Below are positions 1 to 9,896 of a DNA stretch of 64,000 nt, one piece after another. The stretch is from Azohydromonas lata NBRC 102462 (GTDB taxonomy: Bacteria > Pseudomonadota > Gammaproteobacteria > Burkholderiales > Burkholderiaceae_C): NCBI RefSeq assembly GCF_001571085.1, contig NZ_BCTC01000003.1, forward strand, positions 1 through 64,000, given 5' to 3'. The notes under the pieces were generated by a model. The model made no database searches. It was not told the DNA's origin and worked only from the letters and a program-made list of their open reading frames with translations. Each line of letters begins with the position of its first letter. Position 1 is the stretch's first letter. Both the position numbers and the translations under genes were made by a program.

Positions 1-787
1 GGCGGCCGCCGTCATCCTGGGCAGCAACGGCGTGCTCGCCGGTGACCAGGTGAGCTTCAGCGGTACCGCAACGCTGGCCGACAAGAACGCCGGTGCGGGC
101 AAGGTGGTCAACGTCACCGACATCCATGCCAGCGGCTCGGACAGCGGCAACTACAGCATCAACACGGCGGCCAGCACGACCACGGACGTCACCCCGCGCC
201 TGCTGACGGTGGCGCTGCAGGGCAGCGTGGCCAAGTCCGAAGACGGCAATGCCGGCGCCGCGCTCACGCCGTCCAACTACAGCCTCACGGGCGTGGTGTC
301 CGGCGAGTCCATCGCCATCACCCGCGCCATCGGCCGCTTCGACGACGCCACCGTGGGCACGAACAAGGGCGTGAGCGTTTCGCTGCAGGCCTCGGACTAC
401 CAGGCCGGCAACCAGACGCTGCTGGCCAACTACAGCCTGTTCACGGGAACCGTTTCCGGCGCGATTGGCGAGGTGCGTGACGCCGTCACCACGGCACCGG
501 CGTACATCGCCGCCATCAACGCCGGCGCGACGATGGCTGCCGTGCCGTCGCCTGCGCCCGCTCCCGCCGCGGAAGCGGTGCCCACCGTGGCCTCCGCCGA
601 GAAGGGCGTTTCCGAAGGCGAGGATGCCAGCCAGCCGCGCCAAGGCACGGCCCGCAAGGCCGAGGCCACGGTGGTGAGCAACAACACGCGCGAGAACCTG
701 CTGATGCGGCGGACCTTCAGCGTTGGCGACGGCGGTATCCGGCTGCCCGCAGGCGTGCAGGGCTCGGACAAGGACGCCGCCCAGTGA
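1..787 (+). CDS. C-terminal part of YDG-domain filamentous haemagglutinin-type adhesin (TpsA), partial
   Basis: The reading frame is open from the first codon of the window (base 2), so the N-terminal secretion domain and most of the repeats lie upstream. About 261 residues are visible. They begin in a YDG-type repeat (pattern GDQVSFSGTA...DKNAG.GK.V...DSGNYS) and continue into a second, diverged repeat. The tail is rich in Ala and Pro (roughly residues 170-200) and carries no LPXTG or autotransporter barrel. Such repeats are typical of exported two-partner-secretion adhesins. The downstream gene encodes the matching outer-membrane transporter and overlaps or abuts the stop. The substrate and binding target cannot be inferred. 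The family assignment is fairly secure; the gene is truncated only by the window edge. Confidence 0.75.
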   Translation, partial: AAAVILGSNGVLAGDQVSFSGTATLADKNAGAGKVVNVTDIHASGSDSGNYSINTAASTTTDVTPRLLTVALQGSVAKSEDGNAGAALTPSNYSLTGVVSGESIAITRAIGRFDDATVGTNKGVSVSLQASDYQAGNQTLLANYSLFTGTVSGAIGEVRDAVTTAPAYIAAINAGATMAAVPSPAPAPAAEAVPTVASAEKGVSEGEDASQPRQGTARKAEATVVSNNTRENLLMRRTFSVGDGGIRLPAGVQGSDKDAAQ

Positions 788-819
788 GCGCATACCCGCA
801 TCCAATCAATTCCAGCGAC

Positions 820-2514
820 ATGAGCCATTCACTCCCCTTCTTCCCCGCGGGCCACGGCTCGCGCCCCGCCCTGCTGGCCGCGGCCTTGGCCGCTGCGGTG
901 TGGGCCCTGCCGGCGGCGGCGCAGCCGGTGCCCGACGCCGGGCAAGTGCTGCGGGACCTGCGTCCGCCCGTGGAGCAAGTGCCGCGCGGCGGCGCCACCT
1001 TGACCGTGCCGGCCGACACCGACACCAGCGCGGACCAGGGCCAGCGCTTTGCGGTACGCACCCTGCGCATCGAAGGCGTGCGCAGCCTGGACGAGGCCGA
1101 GGTGCGCGCGCTCGTGGCGCCGCTGGAAGGCACGCAGGCGAGCCTGGGCGAGTTGCGCCAGGCGGCACAGCGCATCACGCGCTTCTACCGCGAGCGCGGC
1201 TTCATCGTGGCGCGGGCCTACTTGCCTGCCCAACAGGTGGTTGACGGCGCAGTGACCATCTCGGTCCTGGAGAGCTCGCTCAACACCTTCTCCTTCGACA
1301 ACCGCTCCGGCATGCAGGAGCCGGTGATGGCCGCGGTGGTCCAGTCCCAGGATCTGCTGCACAAGCCCATCGTGGCCGACTCCATGGACCGGACGCTGCT
1401 GCTGCTGGCGGACCTGCCCGGCGTGGGCAACGTCAGCGGCAACCTCAAGCCCGGCCAGCAGGTGGGGACGTCCGACATGGTCATCTCGGTGGAGCCGGGC
1501 AAGGCCGTGGAAGGCGACGTGTCACTGGACAACCACGGCAACCGCTACACCGGCGCGCAGCGGCTCAACGGGCACGTCATGTTCAACAACCCGCGCGGCG
1601 TCGGCGACCGCCTGGACCTGCGCGCCACCGTGACCAACGAACAGCTCCTTTCCGGGCGGGCCGCCTACGACCTGCCCCTGAGCGACAACGGCCTGCGCGG
1701 CGGCGTGGCGGCCAGCTACAGCCGCTACGAGCTGGGCCGCGAGTTCGCACGGCTGGATGCCTTCGGCTCGGCCCGCAGCGTGACGGCCTACGCGGCGTGG
1801 CCGCTGTTGCGCGGCCTGACCCGCAACGTCTGGCTGAGCGGCTCCATCGAGTACCGCGATCTGCACGACGTGGTGCGCTCCACCGGCACCACGACCGACA
1901 AGCAGGCGCAGGCCGGCAACTTCGAGGCTTACGGCGATTGGGCCGATGCACTGGCCGGCGGCGGCTACAGCACCTGGCGCGTGGGCGGCACGGTGGGCCA
2001 TCTGGACATCCAGACGCCGGCGGCGCGGGCGTCGGATGAAGCGGGCCCCAAGGCTGGCGGCGGCTATTCCAAGCTGCAGCTGGGCCTGAGCCGGCTGCAG
2101 ACCGTCACGTCCGACGTGACGCTGTCCGTGTCGGCCTCGGCCCAAACGGCCAGCAAGAACCTGGATTCGTCGGAGAAGTTCGTCGTGGGCGGCGCCTACG
2201 GCGTGCGGGCCTACCCGCAAGGCGAAGGCGTGGGCGACGAGGGCTGGCTGGCCAGCATCGAGCTGCGCCGCCCGCTCAGCGCCCAATGGCAGGCCAGCGT
2301 CTTCTACGACGTTGGCGGCGTGCACTACAGCAAGACGCCCTACGCGGCCGGCCGCAACCAGCAGACCTTGCGGGGCATGGGCGTGGGCGTGGCGGGGCAA
2401 TGGAGCAACGGCGCCTACGTGCGCACCAGCGTGGCCTGGCGTGACGGCGAAGCGTCCATCACCGCGCCGGATCACAACCCGCGGCTGTGGGTCACGGCCG
2501 GCTGGCGCTTCTGA
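820..2514 (+). CDS. ShlB/FhaC/HecB-family two-partner-secretion outer-membrane transporter (TpsB)
   Basis: Predicted 564-residue Omp85-superfamily transporter that would export the adhesin encoded just upstream. A signal peptide covers about residues 1-35, with a hydrophobic Ala/Leu run ending PAAAQP. A Pro-rich linker follows, then a POTRA-like domain (FAVRTLRIEGVRSLDEAEV; YRERGFIVARAYLPAQ) and a long C-terminal region of alternating beta strands ending in a terminal aromatic residue (GWRF), as in 16-strand barrels. I start at the ATG at 820 because it gives a compact signal peptide. An in-frame GTG at 784 overlaps the upstream stop and would add 12 polar residues. The length matches the family (about 550-590). 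The pair is probably one transcription unit. Confidence 0.85.
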   Translation: MSHSLPFFPAGHGSRPALLAAALAAAVWALPAAAQPVPDAGQVLRDLRPPVEQVPRGGATLTVPADTDTSADQGQRFAVRTLRIEGVRSLDEAEVRALVAPLEGTQASLGELRQAAQRITRFYRERGFIVARAYLPAQQVVDGAVTISVLESSLNTFSFDNRSGMQEPVMAAVVQSQDLLHKPIVADSMDRTLLLLADLPGVGNVSGNLKPGQQVGTSDMVISVEPGKAVEGDVSLDNHGNRYTGAQRLNGHVMFNNPRGVGDRLDLRATVTNEQLLSGRAAYDLPLSDNGLRGGVAASYSRYELGREFARLDAFGSARSVTAYAAWPLLRGLTRNVWLSGSIEYRDLHDVVRSTGTTTDKQAQAGNFEAYGDWADALAGGGYSTWRVGGTVGHLDIQTPAARASDEAGPKAGGGYSKLQLGLSRLQTVTSDVTLSVSASAQTASKNLDSSEKFVVGGAYGVRAYPQGEGVGDEGWLASIELRRPLSAQWQASVFYDVGGVHYSKTPYAAGRNQQTLRGMGVGVAGQWSNGAYVRTSVAWRDGEASITAPDHNPRLWVTAGWRF

Positions 2515-2527
2515 GCGCGGGCGGGGC

Positions 2528-3547
2528 TCACGCCGCCAGCGGCAGGGCCCTGATGCGCGAGGCCTGCCCCGCGCAGCCGAACGCTTCGAAGCGCTCGGCG
2601 CAAAGCGCCTGCGCCGCCGCCGTGGCCTGCTTGAGGAAGGCGCGGGGGTCGAACTCGCTGCGCTGCTGCGCCATGGCGCGGCGCATGGCGCCCGTCATGG
2701 CCAGGCGTATGTCGGTGTCTATGTTGATCTTGCGCACGCCGTGGCGAATGCCCTCCTGTATCTCGGCCACCGGCACGCCGTAGGTCTCGCGGATGTCGCC
2801 GCCGTGCTCGCGGATGACGGCCAGCCACGCCTGCGGCACCGAGGAGGAGCCGTGCATCACCAGGTGCGTGTTGGGCAGCCGGGCGTGGATCTGCTTGATG
2901 CGTTCGATCGCCAGGATGTCGCCCGTCGGTTGCCGGCTGAATTTATAGGCACCGTGCGAGGTGCCTATGGCGATGGCCAGCGCGTCCACGCCGGTTTGGG
3001 CCACGAAATCGGCGGCCTGGGCCGGGTCGGTGAGCAGTTGCTCGTGCGACAGCGTGCCTTCGGCGCCGACGCCGTCCTCCTCGCCGGCCTGGCCGGACTC
3101 CAGCGAGCCCAGGCAGCCCAGCTCGCCCTCCACCGACACGCCCACCGCCTGCGCCATGCGCACCACCTGGCGCGTCACGTCCACGTTGTAGTCGTAGGTC
3201 GCGGGCGTCTTGGCGTCCGGCATGAGCGAGCCGTCCATCATCACGCTGGTGAAGCCGGAGCGTATGGCCTGCACGCACACGGCCGGGCTGGCCGCGTGGT
3301 CCTGGTGCAGGACGATGGGCAGTTGCGGGTACATCTCGGCCGCGGCTTCCACCATCTTGCGCAGGAAGGGCTCGCCGGCGTATTTGCGCGCGCCCGCCGA
3401 GGCCTGCAGGATGACCGGGCTGTCCGTCTGCCGGGCGGCCTGCATGATGGCCTGTATCTGCTCCAGGTTGTTGACGTTGAAGGCCGGCACGCCGTAGCCG
3501 TGCTCGGCGGCGTGGTCCAGCAGGTGGCGCAGGGAGATCATGGGCAT
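2528..3547 (-). CDS. cbbA: Class II fructose-1,6-bisphosphate aldolase, Calvin-cycle type
   Basis: A 339-residue zinc aldolase that condenses dihydroxyacetone phosphate with glyceraldehyde-3-phosphate or erythrose-4-phosphate in the Calvin cycle. Visible family motifs are the HQDHA zinc/catalytic site (about residues 81-85), MMDGS, EGELG, IGTSHG and the MHGSSS phosphate loop, followed by NIDTD. The start is supported by AGGAG seven bases upstream. It is the last gene of the cbb operon, separated from cbbT by a 377-bp gap carrying a large inverted repeat, so it may have reduced or separate transcription. Residual function in glycolysis or gluconeogenesis is possible. The identity is very secure. 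Confidence 0.93.
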   Translation of the reverse strand: MPMISLRHLLDHAAEHGYGVPAFNVNNLEQIQAIMQAARQTDSPVILQASAGARKYAGEPFLRKMVEAAAEMYPQLPIVLHQDHAASPAVCVQAIRSGFTSVMMDGSLMPDAKTPATYDYNVDVTRQVVRMAQAVGVSVEGELGCLGSLESGQAGEEDGVGAEGTLSHEQLLTDPAQAADFVAQTGVDALAIAIGTSHGAYKFSRQPTGDILAIERIKQIHARLPNTHLVMHGSSSVPQAWLAVIREHGGDIRETYGVPVAEIQEGIRHGVRKINIDTDIRLAMTGAMRRAMAQQRSEFDPRAFLKQATAAAQALCAERFEAFGCAGQASRIRALPLAA

Positions 3548-3924
3548 GGTGTGGCTCCTGAATGGTTGAACGGGACGGGAAAGGTGATTCGAAGCACGAA
3601 AGAGGTGAGGCCTTGTGGCATCTCGGATGGCGAGGCTTTGCTGTGTCTCGAAAACGAAGCCCTACGGCATCCGCGAAGAGGCAGCGTTGCGCCCTCTACT
3701 TCGTCATTCCCGCGAAGGCGGGAATCCAGGCGGTCCCCAAGTCGGCCGTCAGCTCATGTGATGGCGCACCGAGGACCAGAACCGCAACTGGCCTGCATTG
3801 CTTCTGCGCTCCGGTGTGGGACCGCCTGGATTCCCGCCTTCGCGGGAATGACGAGGTAGTAAGGCTGCGTTGCTGGCGTCGGCCGACAGCGACAAGCCAG
3901 CAACGCCACGCCGCTACTACCAGC
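3548..3924. other. Intergenic gap cbbA-cbbT, repeat only
   Basis: This 377-bp stretch holds a pair of 36-bp inverted arms (annotated separately) and no convincing gene. A long open frame on the plus strand across it continues antisense through cbbT and cbbP and is a composition artefact. No U-tract terminator is visible. Confidence 0.6.
3701..3854. repeat. Long inverted intergenic repeat (copy 1)
   Basis: The arms at 3701-3736 and 3819-3854 are 36-bp exact inverted complements, starting TCGTCATTCCCGCGAAGGCG. Each arm itself contains the small hairpin TTCCCGCGAAGGCGGGAA. The spacer shares recognisable sequence with the copy at 43740-43860 (the 'cggtccccaag' and 'ggcagctca' segments), so both derive from one element. 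This is a REP/MITE-like intergenic element without a coding capacity. Confidence 0.85.
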
Positions 3925-5919
3925 TCAGGCCACCAGCCTCTTCGCCCGCTGCGCCACCGCCTGCGCCGTGAACCCGAAGTGCTCGTACAGCGCCGGCGCG
4001 GGCGCCGATTCGCCGAAGCGCTCCAGCGCCACCACGTCGCCGTCCTCGCCCACGTACTTCCACCACAGGCCACTGCGGCCGGCCTCCATGGCCAGGCGCG
4101 GCACGCCGCGCGGGATGACGCTGCGCCTGTAAGCCTCGTCCTGCCGCTCGAAAGCCTCCAGGCAGGGCGCGGACACCACGCGCGCGGAGATGCCCTCGTC
4201 GGCCAGCCGCTGCGCGGCGGCCAGCGCCAGCCCCACCTCGGAGCCCGTGGCGATGAGCACCACCTGCGCGCCGCGCGCCTCGCGCAGCACGTAGGCGCCG
4301 CGGGCGATGAGGGCGGTGCGATCCGCCCCGTCGCCCGCATGCGGCAGCGCCTGGCGGCTCAGCAGCAGGCAGCTGGGCCCGTCGCTGCGCAGCAGCGCCT
4401 CCTGCCAGGCCACGGCGGTTTCCGTCGCGTCGGCCGGGCGCCACACGTCCAGGCCCGGGATCAGGCGCAGGCTGTGCGCGTGCTCCACCGGCTGGTGGGT
4501 TGGGCCGTCCTCGCCCAGGCCTATGGAGTCGTGCGTGAACACGTGCACCACGGGCAGCCGCATCAGCGCCGCCATGCGCAGCGCGTTGCGCGAGTAGTCC
4601 GAGAAGGTCAGGAACGTGCCGCCGAAGGGCCTGTAGCCGCCGTGCAGCGCCACGCCGTTCATCACCGCCGCCATGCCGAACTCGCGCACGCCGTAGTGCA
4701 CGTGGTTGCCCACGCCGCGGCCGGTGAGCGGTTCGCTGCCTTTCCAGTCCGTGAGGTTGGAGCCCGTCAGGTCCGCCGAGCCGCCGAGCAGCTCCGGCGC
4801 GGTGGGCGCCACCGCGTTGAGCAGGTCCTGCGAAGCCTTGCGCGTGGCGACCTTGGCGCCGCGCTGCTCGGCCTCGCGCACGGCCTGCGCCAGCGCGGCC
4901 ACCGTCGCTTGCGGCAAGCCACCGCGCACGCGGCGCTGGAGCTCGGCCGCCAGCTCGGGGTGGGCCTGCGCGTAGGCATCGAAACGCTGCTGCCACTGCC
5001 GGTGTTGCGCCGCCCCGCGCTCCACGGCGTCCCAGGCCTGGCGCACCTCGGCCGGTATCTCAAAGGGCGGCGCGTCCCAGTCCAGCGCCTGGCGGGTGAG
5101 CGTGATCTCCGCGTCGCCCAACGGCGCGCCATGCACGTCGGCCGTGCCGGCGCGGTTGGGCGAGCCCTGGCCGATGCGCGTGCGGCAGCACACCAGCACG
5201 GGACGGTCGGACTGGCGCGCCCGCGCGATGGCGGCGTCCAGCGCGGCGAAGTCGTGGCCATCCACGTCGCGCAGCACCGTCCAGCCGTAGGCCTCGAAAC
5301 GCGCGGGGGTGTCGTCGCCGAACCAGCCCTTCACGTTGCCGTCTATGGAGATGCCGTTGTCGTCGTAGAAAGCCACCAGCTTGTTCAGGCCCCAGGTGCC
5401 GGCCAGGGAGCAGGCCTCGTGGCTGATGCCCTCCATCAGGCAGCCGTCGCCCAGGAACACCCAGGTGCGGTGGTCCACGATCTCGTGCCCCGGGCGGTTG
5501 AACTCGCGCGCCAGCAGTTTTTCGGCCAGCGCCATGCCCACCGCGTTGGTCAAACCTTGGCCCAGCGGGCCGGTGGTGGTTTCCACGCCCGGGGTCAGGC
5601 CGACCTCCGGGTGGCCGGGCGTGAGCGAGCCGAGCTGGCGGAAGTTCTGAAGCTCGCGCATGGGCAGCGCGTAGCCGCTCAGGTGCAGCAGCGCGTACAG
5701 CAGCATGGAGCCGTGGCCGTTGGAGAGCACGAAGCGGTCGCGGTCGGCCCAGGCCGGATCGGCCGGGTCGTGCTTCAAGTGGTGGCGCCACAGCGCCTCC
5801 GCGATGTCGGCCATGCCCATGGGCATGCCGGGATGGCCGGAATTGGCCGCCTGCACGGCGTCCATGGCAAGCACGCGCAAGGCGTTGGCGCAGCGGCGGC
5901 GCTGGGAATCGGTGGGCAT
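3925..5919 (-). CDS. cbbT: Transketolase, Calvin-cycle
   Basis: A 664-residue thiamine-diphosphate enzyme that moves two-carbon units between sugar phosphates to regenerate ribulose-5-phosphate. Motifs include [11 protein letters not shown] near residue 35, the ThDP-binding [13 protein letters not shown]...[10 protein letters not shown] block, the DVDGHD segment, and the pyrimidine-domain [12 protein letters not shown]. The transketolase C domain ([10 protein letters not shown]) is present. I choose the ATG at 5919 because AAGGAG lies five to six bases upstream. An ATG at 5943 would add eight residues. It lies between cbbP and cbbA in the cbb operon, on the same strand, and its length is normal. 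Confidence 0.94.
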   Translation of the reverse strand: MPTDSQRRRCANALRVLAMDAVQAANSGHPGMPMGMADIAEALWRHHLKHDPADPAWADRDRFVLSNGHGSMLLYALLHLSGYALPMRELQNFRQLGSLTPGHPEVGLTPGVETTTGPLGQGLTNAVGMALAEKLLAREFNRPGHEIVDHRTWVFLGDGCLMEGISHEACSLAGTWGLNKLVAFYDDNGISIDGNVKGWFGDDTPARFEAYGWTVLRDVDGHDFAALDAAIARARQSDRPVLVCCRTRIGQGSPNRAGTADVHGAPLGDAEITLTRQALDWDAPPFEIPAEVRQAWDAVERGAAQHRQWQQRFDAYAQAHPELAAELQRRVRGGLPQATVAALAQAVREAEQRGAKVATRKASQDLLNAVAPTAPELLGGSADLTGSNLTDWKGSEPLTGRGVGNHVHYGVREFGMAAVMNGVALHGGYRPFGGTFLTFSDYSRNALRMAALMRLPVVHVFTHDSIGLGEDGPTHQPVEHAHSLRLIPGLDVWRPADATETAVAWQEALLRSDGPSCLLLSRQALPHAGDGADRTALIARGAYVLREARGAQVVLIATGSEVGLALAAAQRLADEGISARVVSAPCLEAFERQDEAYRRSVIPRGVPRLAMEAGRSGLWWKYVGEDGDVVALERFGESAPAPALYEHFGFTAQAVAQRAKRLVA

Positions 5920-5969
5920 GGCGTCTCCTTCCTGGCTGTTCAAAGGAATCGTGGTGAGCGGAATAAAAG

Positions 5970-6186
5970 GTCGTCATGCCCGCTTGGACGGTGCAGCCTG
6001 CATGGGCGGCGCGCGGCCCCGGCATCCGAGGCCATTCGCAAATGGCGTCCCCTGCATCGCGCTGACCCGAGAGCCCTGCCCGCCTTCCCAGGCAGGGACC
6101 CACACGCGATGCCGGACCTGTCAGTTCCCCGGCTGCACCGTGCGGCCAGGCCTCCCCAGACGGCCTGGTCGCGCGGGCATGACGAC
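5970..6186. repeat. Large diverged inverted repeat between cbbT and cbbP
   Basis: The outer arms GTCGTCATGCCCGC (5970-5983) and its complement (6173-6186) match exactly. Inside them the segments near 5986-5998 (ggacggtgcagcc) and 6131-6143 are near-complementary. It resembles the other TCATNCCCGC elements in the window but has a longer, degenerate core. Confidence 0.6.
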
Positions 6187-6216
6187 GTAAAGCGGTTGTG
6201 TGGCGGCGCCCGTTGC

Positions 6217-7095
6217 CTACGCCACCATGGCCTGCCGGCGGCGCTCCATGAGCCGCAGGATCATGGGCGTGAAGATCAGCTGCATGGCCAGGTCCATCTT
6301 GCCGCCGGGCACCACCAGGGTGTTGGCGCGCGACATCCAGGAGTCGTGCAGCATGCTCAGCAGGTAGGGAAAGTCGATGCCCTTGGGATTGGCGAAGCGG
6401 ATCACCACCAGGCTCTCGTCCGGCGTGGGGATGGTGCGGGCGATGAAGGGGTCGGACGTGTCGACCACCGGCACGCGCTGGAAGTTGATGTGCGTGCGCG
6501 TGAACTGCGGGCAGATGTAGTGCACGTACTCGTGCATGCGGCGCAGGATCACGTCCGTCACCGCTTCCGTCGAGTAGCCGCGCGTGGCCTTGTCGCGGTG
6601 GATCTTCTGGATCCACTCCAGGTTGATCACCGGCACCACGCCAATGAGCAGGTCGGGGTAGCGGGCGACGTCGTGCTCGTCCGTCTTCACGCCGCCATGC
6701 AGGCCTTCGTAGAACAGCAGCTCCGATTCCGGCAGCGGCGCCCAGGGCGTGAAGGTGCCCGGCGGCTGCTTGAAGGGCGCGGCCTCCGCGTCGTCGTGCA
6801 GGTACTTGCGCGCTTGGCCGGTGCCGGTTTCGGCGTAGTGGCGGAAGAGGTTTTCCAGCTCGGAGAAGAGGTTGGCGTCGGTGCCGAAGTGGCTGAAGTG
6901 CGGCTTGCCATTGGACTCGGCCTCGGCCATCTTCTTCTTCATCTCGGTGCGGTCGAAGCGGTGGAAGCTGTCGCCCTCGACGATGGCGGCGCGCACGCCC
7001 TCGCGGCGGAAGATGGTTTCAAAGGTGCGCGTCACCGAGGTGGTGCCGGCGCCTGAGGAGCCGGTGATGGCGACGATGGGATGTTTCACGGACAT
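6217..7095 (-). CDS. cbbP: Phosphoribulokinase, class I (proteobacterial)
   Basis: A 292-residue kinase that phosphorylates ribulose-5-phosphate with ATP to make the RuBisCO substrate. The P-loop GSSGAGTTSVT is at residues 12-22, followed by EGDSFHRFDR (catalytic Asp and substrate-binding residues) and the family block HDDAEAAPFKQPPGTFTPW. The length matches the octameric bacterial class of about 290 residues, which is often regulated by NADH and AMP in relatives. The start at 7095 has AGGAG about nine bases upstream. It is in the cbb operon between cbbF and cbbT. The assignment is certain. Confidence 0.95.
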   Translation of the reverse strand: MSVKHPIVAITGSSGAGTTSVTRTFETIFRREGVRAAIVEGDSFHRFDRTEMKKKMAEAESNGKPHFSHFGTDANLFSELENLFRHYAETGTGQARKYLHDDAEAAPFKQPPGTFTPWAPLPESELLFYEGLHGGVKTDEHDVARYPDLLIGVVPVINLEWIQKIHRDKATRGYSTEAVTDVILRRMHEYVHYICPQFTRTHINFQRVPVVDTSDPFIARTIPTPDESLVVIRFANPKGIDFPYLLSMLHDSWMSRANTLVVPGGKMDLAMQLIFTPMILRLMERRRQAMVA

Positions 7096-7186
7096 GGCGG
7101 CAGGCTCCTGTGGATCGTCAATTCGGTGGATTCGTGTTTGGGCGCGAAGGGGCGGCTGGCGGTTGGACTGGGTGCGGCGCGAATCC

Positions 7187-7253
7187 GTAGGAGGCCCGCT
7201 TGCGGGCCGAACCGTCGCTTGGCTGCAATTCGGCCCGCAAGCGGGCCTCCTAC
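7187..7253. repeat. 25-bp perfect inverted repeat between cbbF and cbbP
   Basis: The arms gtaggaggcccgcttgcggg... at 7187-7211 and 7229-7253 are exactly complementary over 25 bp, separated by 17 bp. A related single hairpin occurs at 48869-48896 downstream of fhcC. In the cbb mRNA it could form a strong hairpin and affect mRNA stability between cbbF and cbbP; this is inference. Confidence 0.85.
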
Positions 7254-7274
7254 AAGCTCACGGCGAGGCACCTG

Positions 7275-8315
7275 TCAGACCGGCGCGAACAACCCGCGCT
7301 GGCCGAACAGCGGCGATCTGTAGCCCCCGTCCAGCAGTTGTTCCTCGTGGTAGCGCTCGATGCGCTCCACCTCGTCGGCCGAGCCGAAGATGAAGCCGAC
7401 GCGCTGCTGCAGGGCCTCGGGCTCCAGCGTGAGCACGCGGTGCCGCCCGGTGCTGGCGCAACCGCCGGCCTGCTCGATGAGCATGCCCACCGGGTTGGCC
7501 TGGTGCAGCAGTTGCAGCCGCCCGGCGCGCTGCGGGTCCGTGCCGTCGCGCGGGCACAGGAACACGCCGCCGCGCAGCAGGATGCGGTGCGTCTCCGCCA
7601 CCAGCGAGGCGATCCAGCGCATGGAGAAGTCCGCCCCGCGCACGCCGCCGCTGCCGGCCAGGCACTCGTCCACGTAGCGCTTGACGGCCGGCTCCCAGAA
7701 GCGGCTGTGCGAGGCGTTGATGGCGAACTCCCGCGTGCGCCGCGGCACCTGCAGGTTGGGATGGCTGAGCATCCATTCGCCCAGCTGCGGGTCCAGCGTG
7801 AAGCCGTGCGTGCCGTTGCCAAAGCTCAGCACCAGCATGGTGGCCGGGCCATAGAGCGCGTAGCCCGCGCACACCTGGCTGCTGCCGGGCTGCAGCCAGT
7901 CCGTGTCGCCCGGCGGGGCGCCGGCCTGCGGCGCGCGCAGCACCGAGAACAGGCTGCCCACGCCGTGGTTGATGTCCAGGTTGCCCGCGCCGTCCAGCGC
8001 CTCGAACAGCAGCAGGTACTTGCCGCGCGGATAGGGCTCGGGAATGGGCGTGGCCGGCGCCTCGCCGCAGGCCGAGTAGCCCGCCAGGTTGCCGCCCCAT
8101 TCGCACGCGCGGGTGAAGGCGTCGCGGGCGAACTGCAGGGTGGGCTCGCGCTCGGCGTCCTGGCCCAGCGCGCCGCGGGCCACGCGCGCGGCGATGGCCT
8201 TGCAGGCCAGCGACACGTCGGTCACCAGCGCGTTGAGCTCGCCCGTGGCGCGCGGGTGGCGCCGGCGTTCCTCGATGAGGAACTGCGTGAGGTTGCTGCG
8301 GCCTTCTATCAGCAT
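7275..8315 (-). CDS. cbbF: Class I fructose-1,6-bisphosphatase
   Basis: A 346-residue Mg-dependent phosphatase that hydrolyses fructose-1,6-bisphosphate (and in many cbb systems sedoheptulose-1,7-bisphosphate). Visible family motifs are EALDGAGNLDINHGVGSLFSV (metal-binding D-x-x-G and the GS turn), the WMLSHPNLQVP segment, and a C-terminal EQAGGCASTGRHRVL block. The start at 8315 is preceded by AGGAG. It precedes cbbP in the operon with a roughly 180-bp gap carrying an inverted repeat. It could also serve gluconeogenesis. The identity is very secure. Confidence 0.93.
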   Translation of the reverse strand: MLIEGRSNLTQFLIEERRRHPRATGELNALVTDVSLACKAIAARVARGALGQDAEREPTLQFARDAFTRACEWGGNLAGYSACGEAPATPIPEPYPRGKYLLLFEALDGAGNLDINHGVGSLFSVLRAPQAGAPPGDTDWLQPGSSQVCAGYALYGPATMLVLSFGNGTHGFTLDPQLGEWMLSHPNLQVPRRTREFAINASHSRFWEPAVKRYVDECLAGSGGVRGADFSMRWIASLVAETHRILLRGGVFLCPRDGTDPQRAGRLQLLHQANPVGMLIEQAGGCASTGRHRVLTLEPEALQQRVGFIFGSADEVERIERYHEEQLLDGGYRSPLFGQRGLFAPV

Positions 8316-8378
8316 GGGGAGGTCTCCTGAAGTTTGTTTTGAGATGGTTTTCTTGAGCCGAACGGGAGGGTGGGCGCT

Positions 8379-9056
8379 TCAGCCGCTCACGGCCTGCGGC
8401 GGCAGCAGCGCCAGCAACTGCTGCGGCGCGCGCAGCCGCCACACCGCCGGCCCGGGGTCGGCCACGCCGCCGTAGCCCCACGCCACCAGCGCGGCGGCGC
8501 AGCCCGCCGCGGCGGCGGCACCCAGGTCGGCCGGGCCGTCGCCCACCATGAGCAGCCGCGAGGGCATCACGCCGAACCATTGGGCGGCCGTCAGCAGCAG
8601 CGTGGGCGCGGGCTTGCGCTGCTCGGGGCTGTCCGCCCCCAGCACCACCGTGCACCAGGGCAGCAGGCCGGCCGCGTCCAGCACCGCGCGCGCCAGCGGC
8701 GTGGGCTTGTTGGTCACCACGGCCAGCGGCATGCGGCGCGAGAGCTGGCGCAGCGTGGCCTCCACCCCTTCGTAGGCGTGGCCGTGCGCCAGCGGCGCGG
8801 CCAGCGTGGCCTCGTCGAAGTGGCGGCGCAGCCGCTGCAGCAGCGTGGGGTGCGGGTCGCTCACCCCGCGCGCGCCCAGGGCACGGCGGATGAGCGCGTC
8901 CGGCCCGTCGCCCACCCAGCCGCGCACGGTGCGCAGCTCGAAGCCGGCGTCCAGGTGCTCGCGGCGCAACGCGTGGGCAAGCGCGGCGGCGATGTCCGGC
9001 GCGCTGTCCACCAGCGTGCCGTCCAGGTCCAGCGCGATGGCGTCGGCACGCATCAC
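8379..9056 (-). CDS. cbbZ: Phosphoglycolate phosphatase (HAD family)
   Basis: A 225-residue HAD hydrolase that dephosphorylates the 2-phosphoglycolate produced by RuBisCO oxygenation. The signature DLDGTLVDS is at about residues 10-18, motif II is VVTNKPT, and motif III/IV is the KPAPTLLL...MVGDGPADL block. The start overlaps the cbbY stop by four bases (ATGA), indicating translational coupling. Its position in the cbb operon separates it from generic HAD phosphatases. In some strains the same gene is named gph or cbbE-adjacent cbbZ. Confidence 0.88.
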   Translation of the reverse strand: MMRADAIALDLDGTLVDSAPDIAAALAHALRREHLDAGFELRTVRGWVGDGPDALIRRALGARGVSDPHPTLLQRLRRHFDEATLAAPLAHGHAYEGVEATLRQLSRRMPLAVVTNKPTPLARAVLDAAGLLPWCTVVLGADSPEQRKPAPTLLLTAAQWFGVMPSRLLMVGDGPADLGAAAAAGCAAALVAWGYGGVADPGPAVWRLRAPQQLLALLPPQAVSG

Positions 9057-9853
9057 GCCGCGCCCTGGTAGAGCTGCCGCACCGCGCAGGCGGCCGGCGG
9101 GTGGCGCAACTGCTCCAGGCCCTGCAGCGTGAGCCAGGGCGCGTCCGGCAAGCGGGCGCCGGGCTCGCCGGCCAGCGGCTCACCGGGGTCGCCCAAGTGC
9201 GGCAGCAGCAGATCGGCGCCGGTGAAATCCTCCGCCTCGCTCCACCAGGTGGGGGTGACCACGGTCCACAGCCCGGCGCCGCGCGCGGCGCGCAGGCCGT
9301 GGGCCGAGTCCTCAAACGCGATGGCCTCCTCGGCGTCCGCGCCCAGGGTGCGAAGGACCAGCTCGTACACGTCCGGCGCGGGCTTCTTGCTCGCCACCAG
9401 GTCGCCGCAGGCGATGACGCCGAACAGGCCCGGGCCCTGCGGCCCCAGCGTGGCGGTGAGCAGTGCCTCCACGTTGGCCGGGCTGGTGGTGCTGGCGATG
9501 GCCAGGTGCATGCCGGCCTCGTGCGCCTCGCGCAACAGCCGCGCCACGCCGGGGCGCAGCTTCAACCGGCCGCCCGTCACCATGGCCGCGTAGTGCCGCG
9601 TCTTGGCCGCGTGCAGCGCCGGGATGTGGGCCTGCAACGCGCGGCGGTCGACCTCGCCCAGGTCCAGCGAGGCGGCGTGGTGCGCCATGCGCTCCTTGCC
9701 GCCGGTCACGTGCAGCAACTCGCGGTAGAGCGTCCGGCTCCAGTCCCAGCGCAGGCCGGCGTCGGCGAAGGCGGCGTTGAACGCCTGGCGATGCAGCTCC
9801 TCGGTGTCGGCCAGCGTGCCGTCCACGTCGAAGATCAGGGTGGTGATGCTCAC
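9053..9853 (-). CDS. cbbY: CbbY-type HAD phosphatase (xylulose-1,5-bisphosphate phosphatase type)
   Basis: A 266-residue HAD protein. CbbY relatives remove xylulose-1,5-bisphosphate, a misfire product that inhibits RuBisCO. The signature is DVDGTLADTEELHR at the N-terminus; the cap follows, then AIASTTSPANVEALL (motif II), KKPAPDVYELVL (motif III) and AFEDSAHGLRAA (motif IV). I start at GTG 9853, which has AAGGA about six bases upstream and gives a protein starting just before the HAD motif. A start at 9919 would intrude into cbbX. It overlaps cbbZ by four bases. Confidence 0.88.
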   Translation of the reverse strand: MSITTLIFDVDGTLADTEELHRQAFNAAFADAGLRWDWSRTLYRELLHVTGGKERMAHHAASLDLGEVDRRALQAHIPALHAAKTRHYAAMVTGGRLKLRPGVARLLREAHEAGMHLAIASTTSPANVEALLTATLGPQGPGLFGVIACGDLVASKKPAPDVYELVLRTLGADAEEAIAFEDSAHGLRAARGAGLWTVVTPTWWSEAEDFTGADLLLPHLGDPGEPLAGEPGARLPDAPWLTLQGLEQLRHPPAACAVRQLYQGAA

Positions 9854-9896
9854 GGGCAGGTCCTTGCGGTGGTGCCGTTGGGGGGCGATGCAGGTT

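Noticed and set aside
3562-7056. A 1164-codon open frame on the plus strand opposite the cbb genes
   Set aside because: It mirrors cbbA-cbbT-cbbP in a high-GC frame, with low-complexity Arg/Val/His composition and no family features.
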